In this document: positions 1 to 9,502 of the stretch, piece by piece
Numbering within the stretch: position 1 is the first letter of the stretch
How the letters are laid out: each line of letters opens with the position of its first letter
DNA from: Sphingomonas canadensis
GTDB taxonomy: Bacteria; Pseudomonadota; Alphaproteobacteria; Sphingomonadales; Sphingomonadaceae
Assembly: GCF_026013525.1 (NCBI RefSeq)
Contig: NZ_JAPDRA010000005.1
Coordinates: forward strand, 1-64,000
Reading direction: 5' to 3'
DNA length: 64,000 nucleotides
Made by a program: the position numbers and the translations under genes
Notes under the pieces: generated by a model
What the model saw: the letters and a program-made list of their open reading frames with translations, nothing else
Databases searched by the model: none
Told to the model about the DNA's origin: nothing

Positions 1-57
1 CAGCGGCCGAAGCCGCTCAAACTGTGCCTCACTCAACCAAAACTCGCTCAAATCCAC
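1..57 (-). CDS. IS5-family transposase, N-terminal 19 codons only
   Basis: Reading leftward from a GTG at 57-55, nineteen codons give VDLSEFWLSEAQFERLRPL, the conserved opening of IS5-family DDE transposases (FWLS..QF.RL.PL). The GTG is preceded by an AGGAG-like ribosome binding site. The frame is open to the window edge. The catalytic DDE residues would be outside the window. The family call rests on this short but characteristic amino terminus and on the terminal repeat next to it. Confidence 0.7.
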   Translation of the reverse strand, partial: MDLSEFWLSEAQFERLRPL

Positions 58-126
58 GCTCCTGCTGTCGCGGAGCTTGAATCACACCTCAGCCGCCAAG
101 GGAACCCCGTTTATGGGTCCTGACCC
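1..126 (-). mobile_element. End of an IS5-family insertion sequence (partial)
   Basis: The window opens inside an insertion sequence. On the minus strand the first bases encode the amino terminus of an IS5-type transposase, followed outward by a noncoding leader. The outer limit is the short self-complementary motif GGGTCCTGACCC at 115-126, followed by TA, which resembles the terminal repeat and TA-containing target of IS5 relatives. Immediately outside it the plus-strand frame becomes the interior of another protein, so the boundary is well placed. The rest of the element lies left of the window, so the copy cannot be called intact or broken. Confidence 0.75.
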
Positions 127-129
127 TAC

Positions 130-456
130 GGCGGGCGGCGCTGGTGGATGATCTGCCCATATCGCGGGAACCGCGTGGGAAAGCTCTATCTGCCGAATTG
201 GGGTGATAGGTTCGCTGGCCGTAGCGCTTGGCGGCTGGGCTATCATTCACAACGTATCGATGCCTGCGACCGGCCGTTCGAGGCGATGTATCGCCTACAG
301 CGCAAGCTCGGCGGCGAGATCGGGTGGGATATGGGGCTGGCTCGAAAGCCGCGCGGCATGTGGCGGCGCACCTATACAAGTTTATGGGATCGCTATGAGG
401 CGTTGGCCGAGGAGTGTGACCGGGCGTTTTTGACGCGGTTTGGCCGCCTGTTCTGA
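130..456 (+). pseudogene. C-terminal remnant of a zinc-ribbon-like hypothetical protein cut by the IS
   Basis: The open frame runs straight out of the IS boundary (GGRRWW before the first ATG at 148) and encodes about 108 residues. It resembles a widespread small proteobacterial family recalled as CPxCGRRVxxLY...FxCRxCxxLxYxSQRE...RLGG...KPKGMWRRTY. Here the tail is clear (LGYHSQR, RKLGGE, KPRGMWRRTY). The amino-terminal half is missing, and the cysteine pairs have decayed: CPYRGNR replaces CPxCGRR and FAGRSAW replaces FxCRxC. Loss of both knuckles plus truncation argues for a dead gene. A re-initiated product from ATG 148 is possible but could not bind zinc in the family manner. The family assignment is from memory of the pattern. 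Confidence 0.6.
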
Positions 457-459
457 CGG

Positions 460-843
460 CTAACCTCGTTCAGCTTCTCGCAGATAGGTCACCAATGTCC
501 TATATGCCCCGTGGACTGGGTGGGTCCCGTCGATTGTGAGGGCTCCATCCCTGTAGGTCCACTCGCCGAAGTCCGCGCTGTAGTCCCCGGGCACCGCACG
601 TGGGCTGAAGGTGACCGTGTCTAAAGAGACCTGCGATCGGTCGGCCGCGTCCACGCTGAGACGCACTTCAGCCTCGCCGATGCGCGTGCGGCCCTTCGCT
701 TCGAATAATACTCGGGCCTCTATCCACCCGCGATTCACGCGCGCTGCCATCCCTTGAGATTGGCAGAACCGGAAGAATTCATGAAGGGCGCGCCGGTTTG
801 GGTTCACGATAGTAACGCTAGCCCTCAAACCCAGCCGCCGCAA
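460..843 (-). CDS. Hypothetical protein, 127 aa
   Basis: I do not recognise this product. The frame begins with a TTG (843-841) and no convincing ribosome binding site. The protein has no signal peptide, membrane span or cysteine motif. Its alternating polar and hydrophobic pattern in the middle (EARVLFEAKG, EAEVRLSVDA) suggests beta strands. It converges on the truncated gene at 130-456, with three bases between the stops. Base composition looks lower in GC than the rest of the window, in line with an accessory origin beside the tRNA. It may be a real island gene or a chance frame. Confidence 0.35.
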   Translation of the reverse strand: MRRLGLRASVTIVNPNRRALHEFFRFCQSQGMAARVNRGWIEARVLFEAKGRTRIGEAEVRLSVDAADRSQVSLDTVTFSPRAVPGDYSADFGEWTYRDGALTIDGTHPVHGAYRTLVTYLREAERG

Positions 844-1065
844 ACTCAGGTTTCGAATCGCAAAACGATTTGCACGACGAACCGGCGCTTGAGTTAGGTG
901 CGTTCCTGGCGATTGCCAAAAGCTCTTCGAAGGGTGTCGGCAGCGGCTAAACTCAAACGGGTGAATTTCGCGTCGGTGGGTGCCCCGTGGTTACACTGAC
1001 CCGCCTGTTGTAGAGCATCCTCGACCGTTTTCACGGGTTTATATAATGACATCAATAACTAAGAA
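844..1065. other. Noncoding stretch between hypothetical gene and tRNA-Lys
   Basis: No supported gene or RNA is seen here. The sequence is less GC-rich than the core genes. It lies against the 3' end of the tRNA gene, the side on which integrative elements usually insert. No perfect copy of the tRNA 3' end was noticed within it. Confidence 0.5.
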
Positions 1066-1141
<76 letters not shown>

Positions 1142-1263
1142 ACGATCGCGAAGGTTGGGCTATCCGGGGATGGCCCGCCGCGTTGGAGGGGCGCGGTTAG
1201 CATCGATTCCGGGGAATGCAAACCCCAAAATGCAGCGGCGCGAAAAAGCGTCTCGTCTGGGCC

Positions 1264-2385
1264 TTACCAGCGGGTGATGCGGCGGTTCTGGCGGTCGATC
1301 GACATCAGGATGCCGATGCAGATCAGCACCGTCATCTGCGCCGTGCCGCCGAAGCTGATCAGGGGCAGGGGGATGCCCACCACCGGCGCCAGGCCCATCA
1401 CCATCGCCATGTTGATCGCGACGTAGAAGAAGATCGTCGTCGAAAGCCCCGCCGCGGCCAGGCGCGCGAAGCGGCTCTGCGCGCGCACGCCCACGCCGAT
1501 GCCCCAGCGGATCAGCATCAGATAGGCGATGATGACGAACAGGCCGCCCATCAGCCCCCATTCCTCCATCATCGTCGCCAGCGCGAAATCGGTGTGGCCT
1601 TCGGGCAGATAGTCGAGGTGGCTCTGCGTGCCGTTCAGGAAGCCCTTGCCGAAAATCCCGCCCGATCCGATCGCGATCTTCGACTGGCTGATGTGATAGC
1701 CGGTGCCCAGCGGGTCCGCCTCCGGATTGAGGAAGGTGAGCACGCGGTTGCGCTGATAATCGTGCAGCACGAAGTTCACGATCAGCGGCACCGCCACCGC
1801 GATCGCCAGCGCGCCGCCGATGAACAGGCGCAGCGGTACGCCGGCCAGGAACATCACGGTGATCCCGCCCGCGACGATCATCAGCGCGGTGCCCAGATCC
1901 GGCTGGAGCATCACCAGCGCCGCGGGCACGCCGATCATCACCGCCGCCGGCCATATCGCCGCGAAGCGCCGTATCTCGCCCGCCGGCAGCACCTCATAGA
2001 AACGCGCCAACGCCAGCACGATCGCCGGTTTCATCAGTTCCGACGGTTGGAGGCGGATGATGCCCAAATCCAGCCATCGCTGGCTGCCGCCCGCCACCGC
2101 GCCCAGCAGCTCCACGCCGATCAGCATCACCAGGATGGCGACATAGCCGGGCAGCGCGCCCATCGCCCAGAAGCTCTCCGGAATGCGCGAGAGCACGATG
2201 GCCATGGCCAGGAACGCGAAGAAGCGGATGCCCTGGGGCATCGCCCATTTGCGGATATCGCCGCTGGCGGCCGAATAGAGCACGAGCAGCCCGAACACGC
2301 CGATCGCCACCACCAGCAGGATGATCCGCCAGGGAAGCTGCGCGATGGGGCTGGGGACAAGGCCGGGACCCAGCGTGTTGTTCAC
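1264..2385 (-). CDS. rodA: RodA, SEDS-family peptidoglycan glycosyltransferase
   Basis: RodA polymerises lipid II into glycan strands in the elongasome, paired with the transpeptidase encoded just upstream. The 373-residue product is a multi-span membrane protein of normal length. It shows the SEDS signatures SQRWLDLG and LQPSELMKP near residues 101-120, QPDLGTA at 161-167 and ISFGGTAQM near 342-350. The extracellular loop YLPEGHTDF near 259-267 holds the aspartate (about D266) that is essential in RodA. The start is a GTG overlapping the mrdA stop as GTGA, so translation is likely coupled. It is the last gene of the mreBCD-mrdA-rodA operon. Confidence 0.96.
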   Translation of the reverse strand: MNNTLGPGLVPSPIAQLPWRIILLVVAIGVFGLLVLYSAASGDIRKWAMPQGIRFFAFLAMAIVLSRIPESFWAMGALPGYVAILVMLIGVELLGAVAGGSQRWLDLGIIRLQPSELMKPAIVLALARFYEVLPAGEIRRFAAIWPAAVMIGVPAALVMLQPDLGTALMIVAGGITVMFLAGVPLRLFIGGALAIAVAVPLIVNFVLHDYQRNRVLTFLNPEADPLGTGYHISQSKIAIGSGGIFGKGFLNGTQSHLDYLPEGHTDFALATMMEEWGLMGGLFVIIAYLMLIRWGIGVGVRAQSRFARLAAAGLSTTIFFYVAINMAMVMGLAPVVGIPLPLISFGGTAQMTVLICIGILMSIDRQNRRITRW

Positions 2386-4415
2386 TCGCTCGGCTCCCCG
2401 CGGCTGCCGGTCTCGGCCACGTCGCCGCCCGCGGTGGCGGTTGCGTTCGCGGCCTCGGACGCGGCGACGTTGCTTGCGGCGGCCTCCGCATCCTCGGGAA
2501 CGGGGGGCGGGGGCGCGGCCTGGGTGGCGCGGAAATCGGCGGCCTGCTTGGCGGCGCGCGTCTTGTAGTCGCCGCCCCAGGTGGGCTCCAGCGCCGCCAG
2601 CGCGGCGATCGCCTTCTCGCGATCGAACAGATAGGTCATGATGTCCTTGGCGGTGGGCGCCACGTCGGTGATGGCGTTCACGTGGCCGTGGTGCTCCAGC
2701 ACGATGGACATGGCGTAGCGCGGGTTATCCGCGGGCGCGAAGCACACGAACAGCGTGTGATCGCGCAGCTTGAACGGAAGCTGGTTGTTGCTCAGCACGC
2801 CGCGCGCGCGCTCCGCCGCGGTGATCGCGCGCACCTGGGCCGTGCCGGTCTTGCCCGCCATCTCCACGCCCGGGATATCCAGCCGCGCGCGCCCGGCGGT
2901 GCCGCCGCCGTTCACCACGGCCCACATCGTCTCGCGCACCTTCTGGATATGCTCCGGATCGATGCCGAGCGAGGGCGCCGGATTGTGCGGGCCGTCGAGC
3001 AGCAGCCGGGGCACGATCGCGCGGCCCTGGGCCATGCGCGCGGTCATCACGGCGAGCTGCATCGGATTGACCAGCACATAGCCCTGGCCGATCGATGCGT
3101 TCACCGAATCGGCGACGGTCCATTTCTGCTTGTATTTCTTCAGCTTCCACGCGCTGTCGGGCACGGTGCCGAAGCTCTGGCTGGCATAGGGCAGGTCGTA
3201 TCGCGCGCCCAGGCCCATCTGGCGCACCGTCTTGGCGAAGGTGTCATAGCCCAGGTCGCGCGCCATCGAATAGAAATAGACGTCGCAGCTCTGCGCCACC
3301 GCGCGCGTCATGTCGACGGCGCCGTGGCCGCCGCGCTTGTGGCAGTGGAAGTTGCGGTTGCCCACGCGCAGCGATCCGCCGCAATGCACCGTCTGGCTGG
3401 GCGAGATGCCGTTCTGGAGCAGCGCCAGCGCGTGCATGGGCTTCACGGTCGATCCGGGGGGATAGAGGCCCTGCAGCACCTTGTTCATCAGCGGGACGTG
3501 ATCGTCCTCGCTCAGCATCTTCCATTCGCTCTGGCTGATGCCGTCGGAAAAGCTGTTGGGATCATAGGCCGGCATCGAAACCATGGCGAGCACGTCGCCG
3601 TTGATGCAATCGAGCACCACCACCGAGCCGGAATTGTCGGCCAGCCGCCGCGCGACATATTCCTGCAGCCCGGCGTCGATGGTGAGCTTCACCGTCTCGC
3701 CCGGGCGGTCGGCGCGGGTCTCCAGCTCGCGCACCACCTTGCCGCGCGCGGTCACCTCCACGCGCTTGGCGCCGGGTACCCCGCGCAGCCGGTCTTCCAG
3801 CGTCTTCTCCACGCCGTCCTTGCCCAGCTTGAAGCCGGGGGCGATCAGCAGCGGATCCTTGTCGCGCTGATACTGCGCCTGGGATGCGACGCCGACATAG
3901 CCGAGCAGATGGCCCACGCCCGCGCCCAGCGGATAATAGCGCGCGAAGCCCTGGGTCGGCGAAACGCCGGGCATGTCGGGCAGGCGCACGCTGACGGCGG
4001 CGTAGCGCTCCCAATCCAGGTTCTCGACCACCGGGATCGGCTGGAACCCGCGCGACCGCTTCAGATCGGTCTCCAGCCGCGCGACCTCTTCAGGCGTCAG
4101 CGCCAGCACGTCGCGGAGCTGGCCGACCAGCTTCGCCTTGTCCTCGATGCGATCAGGGATAAGGTCGACGCGAAAGGCGGTGCGGTTGATCGCCAGCGGC
4201 TTGCCGTTGCGATCGACGATCCAGCCGCGCCGCGGCGGCGTGAGCGACAGGTTGATGCGGTTGCTCTCGGCCAGCAGCCGGTATCGCTCGTTCTCGAACA
4301 CAGACAGATAGGCCATGCGCCCCGCGAGCACGAGGCCCACCGCGCCCTGGATGCCGCCCAGCATCATCGCCCGGCGGGAGAAGCTGTAGCTTTGTGCGGC
4401 CTCGGTTATGCGCAT
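2382..4415 (-). CDS. mrdA: Penicillin-binding protein 2 (elongasome transpeptidase)
   Basis: This class B PBP cross-links peptidoglycan during side-wall growth with RodA. One membrane anchor lies near residues 17-40, followed by the dimerisation segment (RRGWIVDRNGKPLA near 62-75). The transpeptidase domain has the three expected motifs: STVK at 322-325 with the acylated serine, SCD at 376-378 and KTGT at 522-525. The 677-residue length exceeds the roughly 630 of E. coli because of an Ala/Pro-rich tail after about residue 630 that looks disordered. It lies seven bases downstream of mreD and overlaps rodA by four bases. Confidence 0.97.
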   Translation of the reverse strand: MRITEAAQSYSFSRRAMMLGGIQGAVGLVLAGRMAYLSVFENERYRLLAESNRINLSLTPPRRGWIVDRNGKPLAINRTAFRVDLIPDRIEDKAKLVGQLRDVLALTPEEVARLETDLKRSRGFQPIPVVENLDWERYAAVSVRLPDMPGVSPTQGFARYYPLGAGVGHLLGYVGVASQAQYQRDKDPLLIAPGFKLGKDGVEKTLEDRLRGVPGAKRVEVTARGKVVRELETRADRPGETVKLTIDAGLQEYVARRLADNSGSVVVLDCINGDVLAMVSMPAYDPNSFSDGISQSEWKMLSEDDHVPLMNKVLQGLYPPGSTVKPMHALALLQNGISPSQTVHCGGSLRVGNRNFHCHKRGGHGAVDMTRAVAQSCDVYFYSMARDLGYDTFAKTVRQMGLGARYDLPYASQSFGTVPDSAWKLKKYKQKWTVADSVNASIGQGYVLVNPMQLAVMTARMAQGRAIVPRLLLDGPHNPAPSLGIDPEHIQKVRETMWAVVNGGGTAGRARLDIPGVEMAGKTGTAQVRAITAAERARGVLSNNQLPFKLRDHTLFVCFAPADNPRYAMSIVLEHHGHVNAITDVAPTAKDIMTYLFDREKAIAALAALEPTWGGDYKTRAAKQAADFRATQAAPPPPVPEDAEAAASNVAASEAANATATAGGDVAETGSRGEPSE

Positions 4416-4422
4416 CGTGGCT

Positions 4423-4935
4423 TCAGTTCCGTTTCACGTCGCTGTCCAGCCGGGCGCACAGCCGCGTGGCCAGCGGGAACAGCGCGGCGCTGGCGACGAT
4501 CTGGATCAGCAGCGCCGTATCGACATGCGCGCTGAGCGGCGCCGCCACCAGCCTGCCCGCGATCAGGCAGAATCCGATCGCCCCCGCCGCAATCGCCCAA
4601 TCCTGCCAGAAATCGCGCCACACCAGCCGCGTGTCTAGCACGTCGATGGCCAGGAAGCACAGCGTCCAAAACAGCATCGCGCTGCCCAGCGGCTGGCCGC
4701 TCACCAGATCGTCGAGCAGGCCGAGCGGGACGGGCGCCCACACCTTCATCGCGTCCGCGCGGTGCATGCGCCAGCCGAGCAGCATCAGCAGCCCGAACGG
4801 CGGCAGGAAGGTGAAGGTCGCGATCACCGGCAGGATGGTGACCAGCGATCCGATCACGACCGAGAGCGGCGCAAGCCAGCGGGCACGGGGCAACCGTTCG
4901 GATCCGCCGAGCGGCACGAACTCCGGAGGGCTCAC
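4423..4935 (-). CDS. mreD: MreD, rod shape-determining membrane protein
   Basis: MreD is the small integral membrane partner of MreB and MreC. The 170 residues contain about five hydrophobic spans (for example WLAPLSVVIGSLVTILPVI and FTFLPPFGLLMLLGW). The family is poorly conserved, so the call leans partly on position between mreC and mrdA and on size. The motif GLLDDLVSGQPLG in the middle matches the conserved GLLxDxxxGxPLG loop of MreD proteins. The start is a GTG sharing bases with the mreC stop (GTGA). Confidence 0.92.
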   Translation of the reverse strand: MSPPEFVPLGGSERLPRARWLAPLSVVIGSLVTILPVIATFTFLPPFGLLMLLGWRMHRADAMKVWAPVPLGLLDDLVSGQPLGSAMLFWTLCFLAIDVLDTRLVWRDFWQDWAIAAGAIGFCLIAGRLVAAPLSAHVDTALLIQIVASAALFPLATRLCARLDSDVKRN

Positions 4936-5831
4936 TTGGGCGCGGCCTTTGGTGCCTCGCCGCCGGGGGCGGGGTGCTCGGGGGGCGGTTCGTCAAGGAA
5001 CGGCTTCAGCACCAGCGCGAAATCGAGCGCGTCGGGATTGGCGGCCGGCACGGCCTCCGCGGTGTCGCGCGCATCCTTGGCGATCACCGCCACCGGGATG
5101 TTGGGCGGGAACAGCCCGCCCGTGCCGGAGGTGACGAACACGTCGCCCGATTTGAAGCCCACGCCGGTGAGGCTGGCGGAATGGACGTCGAGCTTGCCGT
5201 CGCCGCGCCCCTTGGCCAGCGCGGGCAGACCGTCGCGCGTGCGGCGCACCGGCACGCTCGATTCGGAATCGACGATCAGCAGCACGCGCGAGGTGTTCAG
5301 GCTGGTTTCGATCACGCGGCCGATCAGCCCGTCGGCCTCGCGCACCGGCATGCCGCGCGCGACGTTCTGGAGCGACCCGGCGTTCAGCACGGCATAGCGG
5401 CGCGTGCTGGTGGGCGTGCTGCTCACCAGCCGGGCCGCGACCACCGCGTCGGCGCTCTCGCGCTTCAGCCCCAGGAGCTGGCGCAGGCGCCGGTTTTCCT
5501 GGTTCAGCGTGCGCGCGCGATCGACCAGCGTGCGATTGGTCTCGATCTCCTTGCGGAGCCGCTCGTTCTCGCCCTGGACGTTGAAATGTTCGGATACGGC
5601 ACCCGGAATGCCCGCGAAGCCGCGCTCGACCCAGGCGAGCGCGGTGGAAACAGGCGTGGTCAGCTCTGCGAAGAACCCGCGCACCATCGCATAGGCGGGC
5701 GGGTTGAACGTCGAAAGCAGCAGCAGGACGGCGCCGACCAGCGCACCGCCGATCGCACCCACATACCCCAGGAACAGCCCGTACTGCGCCCGCCGCGAAA
5801 ACCCCGGGCGCCGGTTTCTCGGCGGCGCCAT
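4932..5831 (-). CDS. mreC: MreC, rod shape-determining periplasmic scaffold
   Basis: MreC is a bitopic protein that links cytoplasmic MreB to PBP2 in the periplasm. The 299-residue product has a basic amino terminus, one membrane span near residues 15-40, a coiled-coil-prone stretch near 80-115 (ERLRKEIETN, LNQENRRLRQLLGLK) and the beta-barrel part after it. Typical MreC segments are visible: VLNAGSLQNVARGMPV, GLIGRVIE and VLLIVDSESSVPV. The extreme carboxy end is Pro/Ala-rich. It lies 19 bases downstream of mreB in the same operon. Confidence 0.95.
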   Translation of the reverse strand: MAPPRNRRPGFSRRAQYGLFLGYVGAIGGALVGAVLLLLSTFNPPAYAMVRGFFAELTTPVSTALAWVERGFAGIPGAVSEHFNVQGENERLRKEIETNRTLVDRARTLNQENRRLRQLLGLKRESADAVVAARLVSSTPTSTRRYAVLNAGSLQNVARGMPVREADGLIGRVIETSLNTSRVLLIVDSESSVPVRRTRDGLPALAKGRGDGKLDVHSASLTGVGFKSGDVFVTSGTGGLFPPNIPVAVIAKDARDTAEAVPAANPDALDFALVLKPFLDEPPPEHPAPGGEAPKAAPK

Positions 5832-5850
5832 CTTACCCCTCTATCCCCGC

Positions 5851-7026
<1,176 letters not shown>

Positions 7027-7040
7027 CTAGACGGACAGCC

Positions 7041-8873
7041 ATGTCAATACGCCGTCTGCCAGAGCATCTTGTCAACCGGATTGCGGCTGGCGAAGTGGTC
7101 GAGCGCCCTGCCAGCGCGCTGAAGGAACTGGTGGAAAACGCCATCGACGCGGGCGCCACGCGCATCGCGATCCGGCTGGCCGCCGGCGGCACCGGAATGA
7201 TCGAGGTGATCGACGACGGATGCGGCATGACGCCCGCCGAAATGGCGCTCTCGCTGGAGCGCCACGCCACCTCGAAGCTGCCCGAGAGTCTTTGGGAGCA
7301 GGGGGCGATCGAGGCGGTCACCACGCTGGGCTTCCGCGGCGAGGCGCTGCCCTCGATCGCCAGCGTCGCGCGGCTGACGCTGGAGAGCCGCGTGCGCGGT
7401 GCCGACGGCTGGTCGCTGACCGTCGACAATGGCGAGCGGGTGGCGGAGGGGCCGGCCGCGCTGCCCCCGGGCACGCGCGTCCGCGTGGAGGCTCTGTTCG
7501 GTCGCGTGCCCGCGCGGCGCAAGTTCCTGCGTTCCGATCGCGCCGAATATGCCGCCTGCCTCGATGTGGTGAAGCGGCTGGCGATGGCCCGGCCCGACAT
7601 CGCCTTCAGCCTGGAGCATGACGGCCGCCGCGCGATGCAGGTGCAGGGTGGCGAATCTCAGCCCGAGCGTGTGGCCGCGCTCACCGATCGCGCGCTGCAC
7701 GAGAACAGCGTGGCCGTGGACCTGGACCGCGAGGGCGTCCGGCTGGGCGGCGTCGCCGGGTTGCCGACGTTCAACCGCGGCGTGGCGGACCATCAGTATC
7801 TGTTCGTCAACGGCCGCCCGGTGAAGGACCGGCTGCTCGCCGGCGCGGTGCGCGGCGCCTATGCCGAGATGCTGGCGCGCGACCGGCATCCGGTGGTGGC
7901 GCTGTTCCTGGAGGTTCCGGCCGATCAGGTGGACGTCAACGTCCATCCCGCCAAGACCGAGGTGCGCTTCCGCGATCCGGCCATGGTGCGCGGGCTGATC
8001 GTCAGCGGCCTCAGGCGCGCGCTGGACGCGGCCGGGCACCGCAGCGCCCAGCGGCCGGCGGAGGCCGCGCTGGGGATGTGGCAGCCGGGCTCGCTTGCAG
8101 GCCCCTCCGCTTCAGGGGAGGGGCTTGAGCCCGTCTATGCGGGCGCCGGCACGGCTGAGCTTTATATGCCCCGTCCCAATCCCTCCCCTGAAGGGGCGGG
8201 GCTCGGATATGTCCACGATCGCCGGCCCGGCTTCATCGCGCCGCCCCAGGCCCGTGCCGAGCCCGCGCACGCGCCGGTTCCGGAGACGATCAGCTATCCG
8301 CTGGGCGTGGCGCGCGGGCAGGTGGCGCGCACCTATATCGTCGCGGAGGCGGAGGACGGGCTGGTGCTGGTGGACCAGCATGCCGCGCATGAGCGCCTGG
8401 TGCTCGAACGCATGCGCCGCGCGATGGCCAGCGGCGGCGTGGCGAGCCAGGCGCTGCTGCTGCCCGAGGTGGTGGAGCTGGACGAGCCCGGCTGCGACCG
8501 GCTGGAGGCGCGCGCGCCCGAGCTGGCCGAGCTGGGGCTGGAGCTGGAGCGGTTCGGCCCGCGCGCGATGCTGGTGCGCGCCACCCCGGCGATGCTGGGG
8601 CAGGGCGACGTCCGCGGCCTGGTCACCGATCTGGCGGACGAACTCGCCAGCTTCGACGAGGCGTTGAGCCTGAAGGAGAAGCTGGACCATGTCGCCGCGA
8701 CCATGGCGTGTCACGGATCGGTCCGCGCGGGACGCATCCTCTCCGTCGCGGAGATGAACGCGCTGCTCCGCGAGATGGAGGTCACCCCGCATTCGGGCCA
8801 GTGCAACCACGGCCGGCCGACCTGGGTGAAGCTCGCCCATGGCGATATCGAGAAGCTGTTCGGGCGGAAATAG
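7041..8873 (+). CDS. mutL: DNA mismatch repair protein MutL
   Basis: MutL couples MutS mismatch recognition to strand incision. The amino-terminal GHKL ATPase shows ELVENAIDAG, DDGCGM and LGFRGEALPSI. The dimerisation/endonuclease domain carries the metal motif DQHAAHERLVLE starting at residue 445, fitting DQHA-x2-E-x4-E. It is followed by ACHGS near 556-560 and CNHGRPT near 588-594. It is therefore predicted to be an incising MutL, unlike the E. coli enzyme. The linker at about residues 354-388 is translated from two inverted copies of a GC-rich palindrome. Total length 610 is normal. Confidence 0.97.
   Translation: MSIRRLPEHLVNRIAAGEVVERPASALKELVENAIDAGATRIAIRLAAGGTGMIEVIDDGCGMTPAEMALSLERHATSKLPESLWEQGAIEAVTTLGFRGEALPSIASVARLTLESRVRGADGWSLTVDNGERVAEGPAALPPGTRVRVEALFGRVPARRKFLRSDRAEYAACLDVVKRLAMARPDIAFSLEHDGRRAMQVQGGESQPERVAALTDRALHENSVAVDLDREGVRLGGVAGLPTFNRGVADHQYLFVNGRPVKDRLLAGAVRGAYAEMLARDRHPVVALFLEVPADQVDVNVHPAKTEVRFRDPAMVRGLIVSGLRRALDAAGHRSAQRPAEAALGMWQPGSLAGPSASGEGLEPVYAGAGTAELYMPRPNPSPEGAGLGYVHDRRPGFIAPPQARAEPAHAPVPETISYPLGVARGQVARTYIVAEAEDGLVLVDQHAAHERLVLERMRRAMASGGVASQALLLPEVVELDEPGCDRLEARAPELAELGLELERFGPRAMLVRATPAMLGQGDVRGLVTDLADELASFDEALSLKEKLDHVAATMACHGSVRAGRILSVAEMNALLREMEVTPHSGQCNHGRPTWVKLAHGDIEKLFGRK
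8101..8202. repeat. Pair of inverted palindromic repeat units inside mutL
   Basis: Two related palindromes lie in the coding sequence of the MutL linker. The first, at 8101-8124, has arms GCCCCTCC/GGAGGGGC. The second, at 8181-8202, is CCCTCCCCTGAAGGGGCGGG followed by GC. Read on opposite strands they share the core CCCCTCCCCTGAAG, so they are inverted copies about 55 bases apart. Both are in frame and add only flexible Gly/Ser/Pro-rich residues. Similar palindromes are common between sphingomonad genes; their presence within a gene is unusual. Confidence 0.7.
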
Positions 8874-8879
8874 CGCCCG

Positions 8880-9263
8880 CTATTCCCCGGCGGGCGCCCT
8901 GAACGCCCGGCCTTCGCTGGTGGATACCGACAGCGGGCCGCGCGGCCGGGAGGGGAACAGCGACTGGATCTTGCCGAGCAGCACGTCCTTCTCCGCGGCG
9001 GTGCGCGGGTGGACGCACAGCGTCACCTCGCCCTCGCGGCCCCAGGGGTGGCGATCATAGGGCACGCCGGTCAGCAGCCGTTCGACCGCGTCGTGGGTCT
9101 CGCGGTCGATGCCCATCGCATAGCTGGCGAAGGTTACCGTCAGCGGGCAATCCTGCGGCACCTGATCGGGCGCCGGGACCGGCTTCACGGGCGGGGTGGC
9201 CGCGGTGCAGGCGGTGAGCAGCGCGGCGGCGATCGCGGCGGCAAGGACGGGCAGGGGGCGCAT
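8880..9263 (-). CDS. Predicted lipoprotein, 127 aa, unknown function
   Basis: The start at 9263 is set by a strong AAGGAG ribosome binding site seven bases upstream. The product begins MRPLPVLAAAIAAALLTAC, a lipoprotein signal with lipobox LTAC ending at C19. Acylation at that cysteine and membrane anchoring are predicted. The mature part of about 108 residues has two further cysteines (DCPLTV and TLCVHP) that could form a disulfide, plus the phrase SYAMGIDRETHDAVERLL. I do not recognise the family. It converges on mutL with six bases between the stops. Confidence 0.75.
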   Translation of the reverse strand: MRPLPVLAAAIAAALLTACTAATPPVKPVPAPDQVPQDCPLTVTFASYAMGIDRETHDAVERLLTGVPYDRHPWGREGEVTLCVHPRTAAEKDVLLGKIQSLFPSRPRGPLSVSTSEGRAFRAPAGE

Positions 9264-9418
9264 GAAGTCTCCTTTGATGGCCTGCGTGCCACCCCGCGCC
9301 TGAACGGCAAGTTGCCAGCCCCGCATGCGGCATCGCCAAAAAGGTTAACGCGCGCTGCAACCGGCGGGCGCGGCGATCGTTATCACCGGTGCAGAGCAAC
9401 GGATGAGGAGTGCCCGAG

Positions 9419-9496
9419 ATGCGCACGATAGCCCCGCTGGTCTTCGCGCTGATCCCGCTGGTGGCGGTGTTGGGGGCGTGTATCGCCTGCCCGTGA
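9419..9496 (+). CDS. Possible 25-aa lipoprotein-like micropeptide
   Basis: A short frame encodes 25 residues, MRTIAPLVFALIPLVAVL followed by GACIACP, from an ATG preceded by GAGGAG nine bases upstream. The peptide is almost entirely a hydrophobic helix ending in an LGAC lipobox-like motif at residues 18-21. Processing there would leave only five residues, CIACP. It lies between two genes on the other strand and stops six bases before the next gene ends. The spacing of its ribosome site and its composition argue for a real membrane micropeptide. No homology claim is possible here. Confidence 0.4.
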   Translation: MRTIAPLVFALIPLVAVLGACIACP

Positions 9497-9502
9497 CCGG
9501 CG

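Noticed and set aside
1216..2568. 450-codon plus-strand frame opposite rodA
   Set aside because: It is His/Gln/Asp-rich antisense of rodA and mrdA with no ribosome site. The same explanation covers the long frames opposite mrdA, dnaE, zwf, slt, pyrG and etfQO.
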